From NCBI GenBank assembly GCA_036275365.1, contig DASUDX010000069.1, positions 1 through 31,884 on the forward strand: a stretch of DNA of 31,884 nt, in the 5' to 3' direction. The notes beneath the pieces are model-generated. The model saw nothing but the letters and a program-made list of their open reading frames with translations, did no database searches and was not told where the DNA came from. Each line of letters begins with the position of its first letter. Within the stretch, counting starts at the first letter, position 1. The translations under genes were made by a program, and so were the position numbers. This document shows, piece after piece, positions 16,156 through 23,911 of the stretch. This stretch comes from DASUDX01 sp036275365. GTDB lineage: Bacteria > Pseudomonadota > Gammaproteobacteria > Nevskiales > Nevskiaceae.

Positions 16156-17541
16156 ATGGCCGTGGCCAAGCGCCTGAATCCCCTTGACTGGACCTTTCTC
16201 GCCGCGGAAACCCGCGAGGCGATGATGCATGTGGGTGCGCTGATGCCCTTCGTGCCGCCGCCGGAAGGCCCGGGCAACACCCTGCGGCAGCTGATCGAGG
16301 AAATCCGCACGCTGGCCCGCGCCGAGGCGCCGTGGAATCTCAAGCTGCGCTACCCCTCGCTGCCGGCGCATCCGCTGCAGGCCTGGGTGGAGGACGAGGC
16401 GTTTGATGTCGACTACCACATCCGCCGCTCGGCCCTGCCCTCGCCCGGCGACGAGCGCGAGCTGGGGCGGCTGGTCTCGCGCCTGCACAGCCACAGCCTG
16501 GACTTCCACCGCCCCCCCTGGGAGGTGCATCTGATCGAAGGGCTCAGCGGCGGGCGCTTCGCGCTGTACTTCAAGGTGCACCACGCCCTGGTCGACGGCT
16601 ACACCGGCATCCGCCTGCTCTCCAACTCGCTGTCGGGCTCGGCCGAGGATCGCGACACCCCGATGTTCTTCGTGCGCCGGCCCGCCACCCGCGAGAAAGG
16701 CGAGAAGACCCGGTCGGCGCCCACCCTCGAGGCCCTGCTGGATCTGGCCCGCGAGCAGGCGGGCACCAGCCGCTCGATCGGCAAGGCCCTGCTCAACACG
16801 CTCCGGCCCAAGGCCGAGCGCAGCCTGGTCGCGCCGATGCAGGCGCCGCGGTCGGTGCTCAATCAGAAGATCAGCCGCAACCGCCGCTTCGCCACCCAGC
16901 AGTTCGATGTCGAGCGGCTCAAGCGGGTGGCCAAGGCCCATGGCGGCACCCTCAACGATCTGGTGCTGGCCCTCTGCGCCGGCGCCCTGCGGCGGCTGCT
17001 CTGCGAACAGGGCGCGCTGCCCGAGCAGCCGCTCACCACCATGATGCCGGTCAACATCCGGCCCAAGGACGATCCGGGCGGCGGCAATGCGGTGGGCGCG
17101 ATCCTCGCCTCGATGGCCACCCACATCGCCGATCCGGCCGAGCGCTTCGCCGCGATCATCGCCTCCACCCGCGAGGCCAAGGCCCAGCTGCAGGGCATGA
17201 CCAAGAACGGGATCATGCAGTACAGCGCGCTGCTGATGGCGCCGATGCTGCTGGCCCAGGTGCCGGGGGCGATCGGCCGGGTGCGCCCCGCCTTCAATCT
17301 GGTGATCTCCAATGTCCCCGGCCCGACCCGGCCGCTGTACTTCCGCGGCTTCCGCATGGAGGCCTACTACCCGCTGTCGATCCCGATGCCGGGCTATGGG
17401 CTGAATGTCACCGTGGTGAGCTATGTGGACACGCTCAACTTCGGCTTCATCGGCTGCCGCGACACCCTGCCGCATCTGCAGCGGCTGGCCGTCTACAGCC
17501 GCGACGCGCTCGACGAGCTCGACCCGGAGCAGGCCGGCTGA
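16156..17541 (+). CDS. Wax ester synthase / acyl-CoA:diacylglycerol acyltransferase (WS/DGAT)
   Basis: Transfers acyl groups from acyl-CoA to fatty alcohols or diacylglycerol, making storage wax esters or triacylglycerol, usually at the cytoplasmic membrane. The 461-residue length is typical. The catalytic HHxxxDG motif is HHALVDG at residues 142-148. PPWEVHLIEGL precedes it. LNDLVLALCAGALRRL, SNVPGP followed by LYFRGF, and LNVTVVSYVDTLNFGF in the C-terminal half are family features. A strong GGAGGAG site supports the ATG. It is two bases upstream of arfB. The neighbouring alcohol dehydrogenase could in principle supply fatty alcohol, but nothing in the sequence proves this. Substrate preference cannot be read from sequence. 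Confidence 0.93.
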   Translation: MAVAKRLNPLDWTFLAAETREAMMHVGALMPFVPPPEGPGNTLRQLIEEIRTLARAEAPWNLKLRYPSLPAHPLQAWVEDEAFDVDYHIRRSALPSPGDERELGRLVSRLHSHSLDFHRPPWEVHLIEGLSGGRFALYFKVHHALVDGYTGIRLLSNSLSGSAEDRDTPMFFVRRPATREKGEKTRSAPTLEALLDLAREQAGTSRSIGKALLNTLRPKAERSLVAPMQAPRSVLNQKISRNRRFATQQFDVERLKRVAKAHGGTLNDLVLALCAGALRRLLCEQGALPEQPLTTMMPVNIRPKDDPGGGNAVGAILASMATHIADPAERFAAIIASTREAKAQLQGMTKNGIMQYSALLMAPMLLAQVPGAIGRVRPAFNLVISNVPGPTRPLYFRGFRMEAYYPLSIPMPGYGLNVTVVSYVDTLNFGFIGCRDTLPHLQRLAVYSRDALDELDPEQAG

Positions 17542-17543
17542 CC

Positions 17544-17960
17544 ATGCTGCGCCTGCGCGAGGATCTGGTGCTCGACGAGGGCCAGTGGCAGTGGGACACC
17601 CTGCGCGCCAGCGGTGCCGGCGGCCAGCATGTCAACCGCACCGAGAGCGCGGTGCAGCTGCGCTTCGATGTGCGCGCCTCGAGCCTGCCCGAGGACTGCA
17701 AGCAGCGCCTGCTGGCGGGCAGCGATCGCCGCCTGACCCGCGAGGGCGTGCTGGTGATCAAGGCGCAGACCCGGCGCAGCCAGCAGCAGAACCGCGAGGC
17801 GGCGCTGGAGCGGCTGGCCGAGTGGATCCGTCCGGCCCTGGAGGCCCCGGTGGAGCGCCGGCCCACCCGCCCCAGCCGCGCCGCCCAGCGCCGGCGGGTG
17901 GATCAGAAGACCCGCCAGGGCGCGCTCAAGAAACTGCGCGGACGCCCCGCCACCGACTAG
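17544..17960 (+). CDS. arfB: ArfB (YaeJ), alternative ribosome-rescue peptidyl-tRNA hydrolase
   Basis: ArfB releases nascent chains from ribosomes stalled at the end of non-stop mRNA. At 138 residues it matches the family length. GGQ, the catalytic hydrolase motif shared with release factors, is at residues 26-28 within SGAGGQHVN. RSQQQNREAALERL follows. The C-terminal tail (about 105-135) is strongly basic, as needed to enter the empty mRNA channel. Absence of the codon-recognition domains separates it from RF1/RF2. The ATG lies 2 nt after the WS/DGAT stop, so the two are probably co-transcribed, although no functional link is evident. Confidence 0.95.
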   Translation: MLRLREDLVLDEGQWQWDTLRASGAGGQHVNRTESAVQLRFDVRASSLPEDCKQRLLAGSDRRLTREGVLVIKAQTRRSQQQNREAALERLAEWIRPALEAPVERRPTRPSRAAQRRRVDQKTRQGALKKLRGRPATD

Positions 17961-17975
17961 TCGGTCCGCTGGGCT

Positions 17976-17981
17976 TATGCT
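17976..17981 (+). promoter_or_regulatory. Candidate -10 hexamer of the alcohol dehydrogenase gene
   Basis: TATGCT lies in the 49-nt gap after arfB, followed by a GGAG ribosome binding site at 18001-18004, 5 nt before the ATG. There is no good -35. Read-through from arfB is an equally good explanation of expression. Confidence 0.3.
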
Positions 17982-18009
17982 GGCGGCCCCTCGTTTCTGC
18001 GGAGCCGCC

Positions 18010-19059
18010 ATGACTGCCGTGCTCGCCTATGCCGCCGCCCAGGCCAAGGCCCCCCTCGCGCCCTACACCCTCACCCGCCGCGCGCCCGGTCCGGAGGATG
18101 TGGAGATCGATGTCCTCTTCTGCGGGGTCTGCCACTCCGATGTGCACCAGGCGCGCGCCGAATGGGGCGGCGGCCTCTTCCCGATGGTGCCGGGTCACGA
18201 GATCGTCGGCCGGGTGCGCCGGACCGGTGGTGCGGTGCGCCGCTTCCAGCCCGGCCAGGCGGTGGGGGTCGGCTGCATCGTGGACTCCTGCCGCCAGTGC
18301 GCCAGCTGCGGCGAGGGGCTGGAGCAGTACTGCGAGCGGGGTTTCGTCGGCACCTACAACGGCCGCGAATACAGCGGCGAGCCGACCTATGGCGGCTATT
18401 CGCAGCGCATCGTGGTGAAGCAGGACTATGTGCTGTCGATCCCGCAGAACCTCGATCTCGCCGCCACCGCGCCGCTGCTCTGCGCCGGCATCACCACCTG
18501 GTCGCCGCTGCGGCACTGGAAGGTCGGTCCCGGCCAGACCGTGGGCGTCGTCGGCCTCGGCGGCCTCGGCCACATGGGGGTGAAGCTCGCCAAGGCCCTG
18601 GGTGCGCGGGTGGTGCTGTTCACCACCTCGGAGCGCAAGCGCGCCGATGGCCTGCGCCTGGGTGCCGACGAGGTGGTGCTCTCCACCGATCCGGTCCAGA
18701 TGAAGGCGCAGCGCAACCGGCTCGACTTCATTCTCAATACGGTGGCAGCCGCGCATGACCTCAATGCCTTCACCGCCCTCCTGCGGCGCGGCGGCACGAT
18801 GACCCTGGTCGGGGTGCCGGAGAAGGATCATCCGGCGCTCAAGGTCGGCGGGCTGATCTTCAAGCGCGCGGCACTCGCCGGCTCGCTGATCGGTGGCATC
18901 GCCGAGACCCAGGAGATGCTCGACTTCTGCGGCGCCCATGGGATCGTCTCCGACATCGAGTTGATTCCGATCCAGGCGATCAACGAGGCCTACGACCGCA
19001 TGGTCCGCAGCGAGGTGAAGTACCGCTTCGTCATCGACCTCGCCAGCCTCAGCGGCTGA
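18010..19059 (+). CDS. Zinc-dependent NADP-type alcohol dehydrogenase (CAD/YahK-like)
   Basis: A medium-chain dehydrogenase/reductase of 349 residues, expected to reduce aldehydes or oxidise alcohols with NADP(H). Catalytic zinc ligands appear as Cys41 in CGVCHSD, His63-Glu64 in PGHE and Cys158. The structural zinc cysteines are 94, 97, 100 and 108. The nucleotide-binding loop GLGGLG is at 182-187, followed by HMGVKLAKALGA. GTYNGREYSGEPTYGGYSQ is characteristic of the cinnamyl-alcohol/YahK branch, which acts on a broad range of aldehydes. The ATG at 18010 has GGAG upstream; an earlier in-frame ATG at 17977 overlaps the candidate promoter and adds residues not seen in the family. The gene converges on argG. 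Confidence 0.92.
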   Translation: MTAVLAYAAAQAKAPLAPYTLTRRAPGPEDVEIDVLFCGVCHSDVHQARAEWGGGLFPMVPGHEIVGRVRRTGGAVRRFQPGQAVGVGCIVDSCRQCASCGEGLEQYCERGFVGTYNGREYSGEPTYGGYSQRIVVKQDYVLSIPQNLDLAATAPLLCAGITTWSPLRHWKVGPGQTVGVVGLGGLGHMGVKLAKALGARVVLFTTSERKRADGLRLGADEVVLSTDPVQMKAQRNRLDFILNTVAAAHDLNAFTALLRRGGTMTLVGVPEKDHPALKVGGLIFKRAALAGSLIGGIAETQEMLDFCGAHGIVSDIELIPIQAINEAYDRMVRSEVKYRFVIDLASLSG

Positions 19060-19066
19060 GGGCGCG

Positions 19067-19101
19067 CGGGCGGGTCGCCGCAGACCGCGGCGATCCGCCC
19101 G
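19067..19101. terminator. Long stem-loop between convergent adh and argG
   Basis: Arms 19067-19081 and 19087-19101 pair over 15 bp with one G-T wobble, around a 5-nt loop. It fills the 51-bp gap between two convergent stop codons, the classical place for a bidirectional terminator. Neither strand has a following T-run, so it may act through hairpin strength, aid Rho, or protect the 3' ends. Confidence 0.55.
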
Positions 19102-19110
19102 GGTCCGGCC

Positions 19111-20319
19111 TCAGCGCCGGTCGCGCTTGGCGCCGGTGCGCAGACGCAGCGCGTTGAGGCGGATGAAGCCCTCCGCATCCTTCTGGTTGTAGGCCCCGCG
19201 ATCGTCCTCGAAGGTGGCGATGCGGGCGTCGAACAGCGAGTCCTTGGAGCGGCGGCCGGCGTTGTAGACCGCGCCTTTGTAGAGCTTGAGCCGCACCTCG
19301 CCATTGACGCGGACCTGGGTGTCGTCGATCAGCGCCTGCAGCGCGCGGCGCTCCGGCGAGAACCAGTAGCCGTTGTAGATCAGGCTGGCGTAGCGCGGCA
19401 TCAGCTCATCCTTCAGATGGGCCTGCTCGCGGTCCAGGGTCAGGCTTTCGATGGCGCGATGGGCCTTGAGCAGCAGGGTGCCACCCGGGGTTTCATAGCA
19501 GCCGCGCGACTTCATCCCGACATAGCGGTTCTCGACGATGTCGAGGCGGCCGATGCCGTGCTTGCCGCCCAGCTCGTTGAGCTTGGCCAGCGCCTTGTAG
19601 GGCGACAGCCGCTTGCCGTTGATCGCCACCACATCGCCGCGCTCGAACTTCAGGGTGATGAACTCGGGCTGGTCCGGCGCGTCCTCCGGATTGCGGGTCC
19701 AGCGCCAGATGCTGTCATCCGGGGTCCACCACGGGTCCTCGAGACCGCCGCCCTCGTAGGAGATGTGCAGGGCGTTGGCATCCATCGAATAGGGGCTGCC
19801 GCCCCCCTTCTTCTTGGCGATCGGGATCTTGTGGCGGGCGGCGTAGGCGAGCAGCGTCTCGCGGCTGGTGAGGTCCCACTCGCGCCAGGGCGCGATGACC
19901 TTGATCGCCGGGTTGAAGTGGTAGGCGCCCAGCTCGAAGCGCACCTGGTCATTGCCCTTGCCGGTGGCGCCATGGGCGATGGCGTCGCAGCCGGTGGCCT
20001 CGGCAATCTCCATCAGGCGCTTGGCGATCAGCGGGCGGGCGATGGAGGTGCCGAGCAGATACTCGCCCTCGTAGATCGCATTGGCGCGGAACATCGGAAA
20101 GACGAAATCGCGGACGAACTCCTCGCGCAGATCGTCGATGAAGATCTCCTTGACCCCGAGCGCGCGGGCCTTGGGCCGGACATGATCGAGCTCCTCGCCC
20201 TGCCCGATGTCGGCGGTGAAGGTCACCACCTCGCAGCCGTAGGTGTCCTGCAGCCACTTGAGGATCACGGAGGTGTCGAGGCCGCCGGAGTAGGCGAGCG
20301 CGACTTTGCGCACGGTCAT
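19111..20319 (-). CDS. argG: ArgG, argininosuccinate synthase
   Basis: Joins citrulline and aspartate with ATP to make argininosuccinate, the penultimate step of arginine synthesis, in the cytoplasm. The 402-residue protein is the usual class I length. The N-type ATP pyrophosphatase loop is SGGLDTS at residues 11-17. FTADIGQGEE, GTSIARP, AHGATGKGNDQVRFE and SRGCYETPGG are all characteristic. The ATG at 20319 is the first codon of the conserved RKVALAYSGGLDTS start. Other arginine genes are not in the window. It faces away from rnt, with a 111-bp intergenic region containing a candidate promoter. Confidence 0.97.
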   Translation of the reverse strand: MTVRKVALAYSGGLDTSVILKWLQDTYGCEVVTFTADIGQGEELDHVRPKARALGVKEIFIDDLREEFVRDFVFPMFRANAIYEGEYLLGTSIARPLIAKRLMEIAEATGCDAIAHGATGKGNDQVRFELGAYHFNPAIKVIAPWREWDLTSRETLLAYAARHKIPIAKKKGGGSPYSMDANALHISYEGGGLEDPWWTPDDSIWRWTRNPEDAPDQPEFITLKFERGDVVAINGKRLSPYKALAKLNELGGKHGIGRLDIVENRYVGMKSRGCYETPGGTLLLKAHRAIESLTLDREQAHLKDELMPRYASLIYNGYWFSPERRALQALIDDTQVRVNGEVRLKLYKGAVYNAGRRSKDSLFDARIATFEDDRGAYNQKDAEGFIRLNALRLRTGAKRDRR

Positions 20320-20348
20320 GGGTGTCTCGGATGGGTGGGGCGGCGGCG

Positions 20349-20354
20349 ATTATC
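20349..20354 (-). promoter_or_regulatory. Candidate -10 element of argG
   Basis: GATAAT read on the minus strand has one mismatch to TATAAT, 29 nt before the argG ATG, giving a predicted leader of about 23 nt. No convincing -35 or ArgR-box-like dyad is visible in the intergenic region. Confidence 0.4.
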
Positions 20355-20397
20355 CGGCAAATGCGGCCCTGGATCGTGGCGGCAGCCCCCCGGCCGC

Positions 20398-20403
20398 TAC
20401 ACT
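20398..20403 (+). promoter_or_regulatory. Candidate -10 element of rnt
   Basis: TACACT lies 27 nt before the rnt ATG. The same hexamer occurs at a similar place before opgG. A -35 is not evident. Confidence 0.35.
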
Positions 20404-20430
20404 GGGCGGCCGTCCCTGCGATCTCGCCCC

Positions 20431-21102
20431 ATGTCCGCACTCCCCGCCCTGCCGCGCGTCGGCCACCGCTTCCGCGGCTTCCTGCCGGTGGTGGTGGATG
20501 TCGAGACCGGGGGCTTCAACGCCGCCACCGATGCCCTGCTGGAAGTGGCGGCGGTGATTCTCGGCGTGGACGAACAGGGCCAGCTGGTGCGGCGGCAGAC
20601 CGTGTTCGCCCAGGTGCAGCCCTTCCCCGGCGCCAACATCGAGAAGGCGGCGCTGGAGGTCAATGGCATCAAGGTGGACAACCCGCTGCGCCTGGCCAAG
20701 CCGGAGGCCGAGGCGCTCAACCACCTGTTCAAGCCGATCCGCCAGGCGGTGAGCGAGCAGGGCTGCACCCGCGCGGTGCTGGTCGGCCACAACGCCCATT
20801 TCGATCTCGGCTTTCTCAACGCCGCGGTGGCGCGCGCCGGGATCAAGCGCAACCCCTTCCACCCCTTCTCCGCCTTCGACACCGTCACCCTGGCCGGCGC
20901 CCTGCTTGGCCAGACCGTGCTGGCGCGCGCGCTGGAGCGCACCGGGCTCGGCTACGACGCGCGCGAGGCGCACTCGGCGATCTACGACGCCGAGAAGACC
21001 GCCGATCTGTTCTGTCTGCTGGTCAACCAGTGCCAGCCGCTGTACCGGCAGTGGGCCGAGCTCGCCAGCCCGGCCGACGCGCCGGGCGAGGACGCCGAAT
21101 GA
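20431..21102 (+). CDS. rnt: RNase T, 3'-5' exoribonuclease
   Basis: RNase T trims 3' ends of tRNA, 5S and 23S rRNA and acts as a homodimer. The 223-residue protein shows the DEDDh active site at the same numbers as E. coli: Asp23 and Glu25 in VVDVETGGFN, Asp125 in GHNAHFDLGFLN, His181 and Asp186 in HSAIYDAEKT. The arginine/lysine-rich nucleic-acid-binding segments are less easy to assign. RNase T is essentially confined to gammaproteobacteria, so it helps place the organism. The open frame extends far upstream, antisense to argG, but ATG 20431 starts at the right distance from the first catalytic residue. The stop overlaps the next ATG (ATGA). Confidence 0.96.
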   Translation: MSALPALPRVGHRFRGFLPVVVDVETGGFNAATDALLEVAAVILGVDEQGQLVRRQTVFAQVQPFPGANIEKAALEVNGIKVDNPLRLAKPEAEALNHLFKPIRQAVSEQGCTRAVLVGHNAHFDLGFLNAAVARAGIKRNPFHPFSAFDTVTLAGALLGQTVLARALERTGLGYDAREAHSAIYDAEKTADLFCLLVNQCQPLYRQWAELASPADAPGEDAE

Positions 21103-22256
21103 TCGCCCGCCTGCTGCGCCGGCTATTGCTGGGCAGCGTGCTGGCGCTGCTGGCGCTGGCGCTGCTGCTCAAGCTGCGCTACGGCGGCGGGGCCGACTTC
21201 CCGGACCGCAGCGGGCCGCCGCGGCTGACCCCGGCGGTGCTGGAGGTGGTGGCCGAGCTGCCGACGCCACCGGGCAATGTCAGCGTCTCCGCGGGCGGAC
21301 GGATTCTGCTCAGCCTGCACCCGGAGGCGCGCCCGGCGATCCAGGTGGCGGAGTGGCGCGACGGCGCGCTGCAGCCCTTCCCGGATGCCGGCTGGCAGCG
21401 CTGCGGGCGGGACCGCGGCGATGCCTGCTTCAACGAGGTGCTGGGCCTGAGGGTGGATGACCAGAACCGCCTGTGGGTGCTCGATACCGGCCACCACGGC
21501 TGGGTGGCGCCGCGCCTGCTCGGCTTCGATCTCGACAGCGGTGCGCTGCTCCGGACGATCTCCTTCCCCCGCGAGCAGGCGCCGCTGGGCTCGCATCTGA
21601 ACGACTTCCAGATCACCCGCGACGGCCGCCATGCGCTGATCGCCGATGCCAGCTTCTTCGGCCAGCGGCCGGCCCTGCTGGTGGTCGACCTCGAGCAGGG
21701 CCACAGCCGGCGCCTGCTCGAGGGGCACCCGGCGGTGACTGCCCAGCCCTACACGCCGGTGGTGCAGGGCCGGCGCATGGAGGTGTTCGGCCTGGTCAGC
21801 ATCCGGCCCGGGGTGGATTCGATCGCCCTGGACCCGGCCGGCGAGTGGCTGTACTTCGCCCCGATCAGCAATCTGGAGCTGTCGCGGCTGCGGGTGAGCG
21901 ATCTGCTCGACCCGACCCTGGAGGCCCGCACCCTGGCCGGCCGGGTGCAGACGGTGGCGGCCAAGACCATGTCCGACGGCATCACCGTCGACAGCGCCGG
22001 CCATGTCTATCTCTCCGATCTGGAGCACTCCGCCATCGTGCTGCTGCATCCGGACGGGCGGCTGGAAACCCTGGTGCAGGACGAGCGCCTGCTGCGCTGG
22101 CCGGATGGCTTCAGCTTCGGACCCGATGGCTGGCTCTATGTGACCGCCTCCAGCCTGCACCAGGTGATCGGCCGCCTGCCGGGCCAGGTCCGCGAACAGG
22201 GCCCCTACCACCTGCTGCGCCTGCGCGCACCGGCGGCCGGGCGGCCCGGCCACTGA
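21099..22256 (+). CDS. Membrane-anchored beta-propeller protein, SMP-30/major royal jelly protein-like
   Basis: A 385-residue protein with an N-terminal hydrophobic anchor or uncleaved signal (about 8-26, preceded by basic residues) and a periplasmic domain. NRLWVLDTGHHG resembles the yellow/MRJP signature. SHLNDFQITRDGRHALIADASF, quoted in part as LNDFQITRDGRHALIADA, is followed by SDGITVDSAGHVYLSDLEHS and RWPDGFSFGPDGWLYVTAS. These are repeated strand motifs of a six-bladed propeller of the gluconolactonase/dopachrome-tautomerase-related group. Cys residues near 102 and 110 could form a periplasmic disulfide. The enzymatic role is unknown; it might be a lactonase or a binding protein. Start overlaps the rnt stop as ATGA, so it is probably co-transcribed with rnt. 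Confidence 0.8.
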   Translation: MIARLLRRLLLGSVLALLALALLLKLRYGGGADFPDRSGPPRLTPAVLEVVAELPTPPGNVSVSAGGRILLSLHPEARPAIQVAEWRDGALQPFPDAGWQRCGRDRGDACFNEVLGLRVDDQNRLWVLDTGHHGWVAPRLLGFDLDSGALLRTISFPREQAPLGSHLNDFQITRDGRHALIADASFFGQRPALLVVDLEQGHSRRLLEGHPAVTAQPYTPVVQGRRMEVFGLVSIRPGVDSIALDPAGEWLYFAPISNLELSRLRVSDLLDPTLEARTLAGRVQTVAAKTMSDGITVDSAGHVYLSDLEHSAIVLLHPDGRLETLVQDERLLRWPDGFSFGPDGWLYVTASSLHQVIGRLPGQVREQGPYHLLRLRAPAAGRPGH

Positions 22257-22280
22257 GCCGCGCGGCAGGGGCGCCTGCCT

Positions 22281-22286
22281 TACACT
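22281..22286 (+). promoter_or_regulatory. Candidate -10 element of opgGH
   Basis: TACACT lies 34 nt before the chosen opgG ATG and 25 nt after the stop of the preceding gene. No clear -35 is present. It shares its sequence and approximate position with the rnt candidate. Confidence 0.35.
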
Positions 22287-22320
22287 GCGCGCGCCGTTGG
22301 AACCCCTTGTGCTCGAGACC

Positions 22321-23847
22321 ATGCTGATTGCGCGTGCCTGCCGGACCGCCCTGCCGGCTCTGCTGGGCCTGATGGCCGCCCTGCTACCGGTAAGCGCAGC
22401 CCAGGCCTTCGGCTTCGAGGACGTGGCCCGTCGGGCCGAGGCCCTGGCCGCCGAGGATTTCCAGCGCCCCCGCGCCAGCCTGCCGCGCGACCTGGCCGCC
22501 CTCGGCTACGACCGCTACCGCGACATCCGCTACAAGCCGGAGCAGTCGATCTGGCGCGGCAACAAGCTGCAGTTCGAGCTGCAGCTGCTGCATCCGGGGC
22601 TCTACTTCGATGTGCCGGTGGCCCTCAACATCATTTCCGCCACCGGGGTGCGGCCGATCGCCTTCGATCCCGACCGCTTCGACTACGGGGCCAACAAGCT
22701 CGATCCGGACGGCCTGAAGAACCTGTTCTATTCGGGCTTTCGCGTGCACTTCCCGGTCAACCGGCCGGACTACAAGGACGAGGTGCTGGTGTTCCAGGGC
22801 GCGAGCTACTTCCGCGCGCTGGGCAAGGACCAGCGCTACGGCCTGTCGGCGCGCGGGCTGGCGGTGGACACCGGCATGCTCTCCGGCGAGGAGTTTCCGT
22901 ACTTCCGCGAGTTCTGGATCGAGTGGCCGCGGGCCAAGGACGACCACCTGGTGATCCACGCCCTGCTCGACTCGCGGCGCGTCACCGGGGCTTACCAGTT
23001 CACCCTGCGCCCGGGGGCATCGACCACGCTGGATGTGAAGAGCCGCCTGTATCTGCGCGAGCCGGTGGCCAAGCTCGGCCTCGCGCCGCTGACCAGCATG
23101 TTCTTCTTCGGCGAGAACCAGCGCCCGCTGGTGGAGGATTACCGCCCGGAGGTGCACGACTCCGACGGGCTGATGATCCTCACCCATGACGACGAGTGGA
23201 TCTGGCGGCCGCTGGTCAACCCGCGGCGCCTGCTGATCACCTCCTTCGGGGGCCGCGATCCCAAGGGCTTCGGCCTGATGCAGCGCGACCGCCGGCTGTC
23301 CAGCTACGAGGATCTCGAGGCCCGCTACGAGCGCCGCCCGAGTGCCTGGGTGGTGCCGCGCAACGACTGGGGTCCGGGCCGGGTGGAGCTGGTGCAGATC
23401 CCCACCCCGGACGAGACCAACGACAACATCGTCGCCTACTGGGTGCCGGACCAGCCGCCACCGCCGGGCCGCCCCTACGATGTCAACTACACCCTGAGCT
23501 GGCAGATGAATGCCGAGGTGCAGCCGCCGCACAGCCATGTGGTGCAGACCCGCCGTGGCCACGGCTATCTGCGCGAACCGGATGACTCGATCCGGCTGAA
23601 CCTGGATTTCGACGGCCCGGCCCTGCGGGCGCTGCCGGCGGACAGCAAGATCTTCCCGGCCATCACCGTCGGTGACAACGGCGAGCTGCTCGAGCGGCAG
23701 GTCTACCGCAACGAGGCCACCGGCGGCTGGCGGCTGTCCTTCCGTTTCCGCCGCCAGGATCCGGAACGGCCGGTGGAACTGCGCGCCCAGCTGCGCCACG
23801 AGCAGGAAGCGGTCTCCGAGACCTGGAGCTACATCCTGCCGCCGTGA
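22321..23847 (+). CDS. opgG: OpgG (MdoG), periplasmic glucan biosynthesis protein
   Basis: OpgG acts in the periplasm on the linear beta-glucan made by OpgH, giving osmoregulated periplasmic glucans. From ATG 22321 the protein is 508 residues, close to the E. coli 511. A Sec signal peptide (1-29) ends at AAQA before FGFEDVARRAEALA, the normal mature start. There is no twin-arginine motif, which favours OpgG over the paralogue OpgD. Conserved segments include YRDIRYKPEQSIWR, ASYFRALGKDQRYGLSARG, FPYFREFWIEWP and MFFFGENQRP. An in-frame TTG at 22297 would add eight residues and disturb the signal peptide. It is followed by opgH after 64 nt. Confidence 0.95.
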   Translation: MLIARACRTALPALLGLMAALLPVSAAQAFGFEDVARRAEALAAEDFQRPRASLPRDLAALGYDRYRDIRYKPEQSIWRGNKLQFELQLLHPGLYFDVPVALNIISATGVRPIAFDPDRFDYGANKLDPDGLKNLFYSGFRVHFPVNRPDYKDEVLVFQGASYFRALGKDQRYGLSARGLAVDTGMLSGEEFPYFREFWIEWPRAKDDHLVIHALLDSRRVTGAYQFTLRPGASTTLDVKSRLYLREPVAKLGLAPLTSMFFFGENQRPLVEDYRPEVHDSDGLMILTHDDEWIWRPLVNPRRLLITSFGGRDPKGFGLMQRDRRLSSYEDLEARYERRPSAWVVPRNDWGPGRVELVQIPTPDETNDNIVAYWVPDQPPPPGRPYDVNYTLSWQMNAEVQPPHSHVVQTRRGHGYLREPDDSIRLNLDFDGPALRALPADSKIFPAITVGDNGELLERQVYRNEATGGWRLSFRFRRQDPERPVELRAQLRHEQEAVSETWSYILPP

Positions 23848-23911
23848 CGGCGAGGCGCCGGCGCTGCCCGGAAACCCTCACAATATCCGGGTGAATGCCG
23901 CCCCCGATGTG

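Noticed and set aside
14560..17475. Very long open frame (971 codons) on the minus strand
   Set aside because: Runs antisense to yraN, the FAD oxidase and WS/DGAT, all of which have clear family motifs. Its product is Arg/Gln/His/Gly-rich with no recognisable domain, as expected of a shadow frame in GC-rich DNA.
23867..23891. CCCGGA/TCCGGG inverted repeat between opgG and opgH
   Set aside because: Only six pairs with a 13-nt loop; too weak to call an attenuator.
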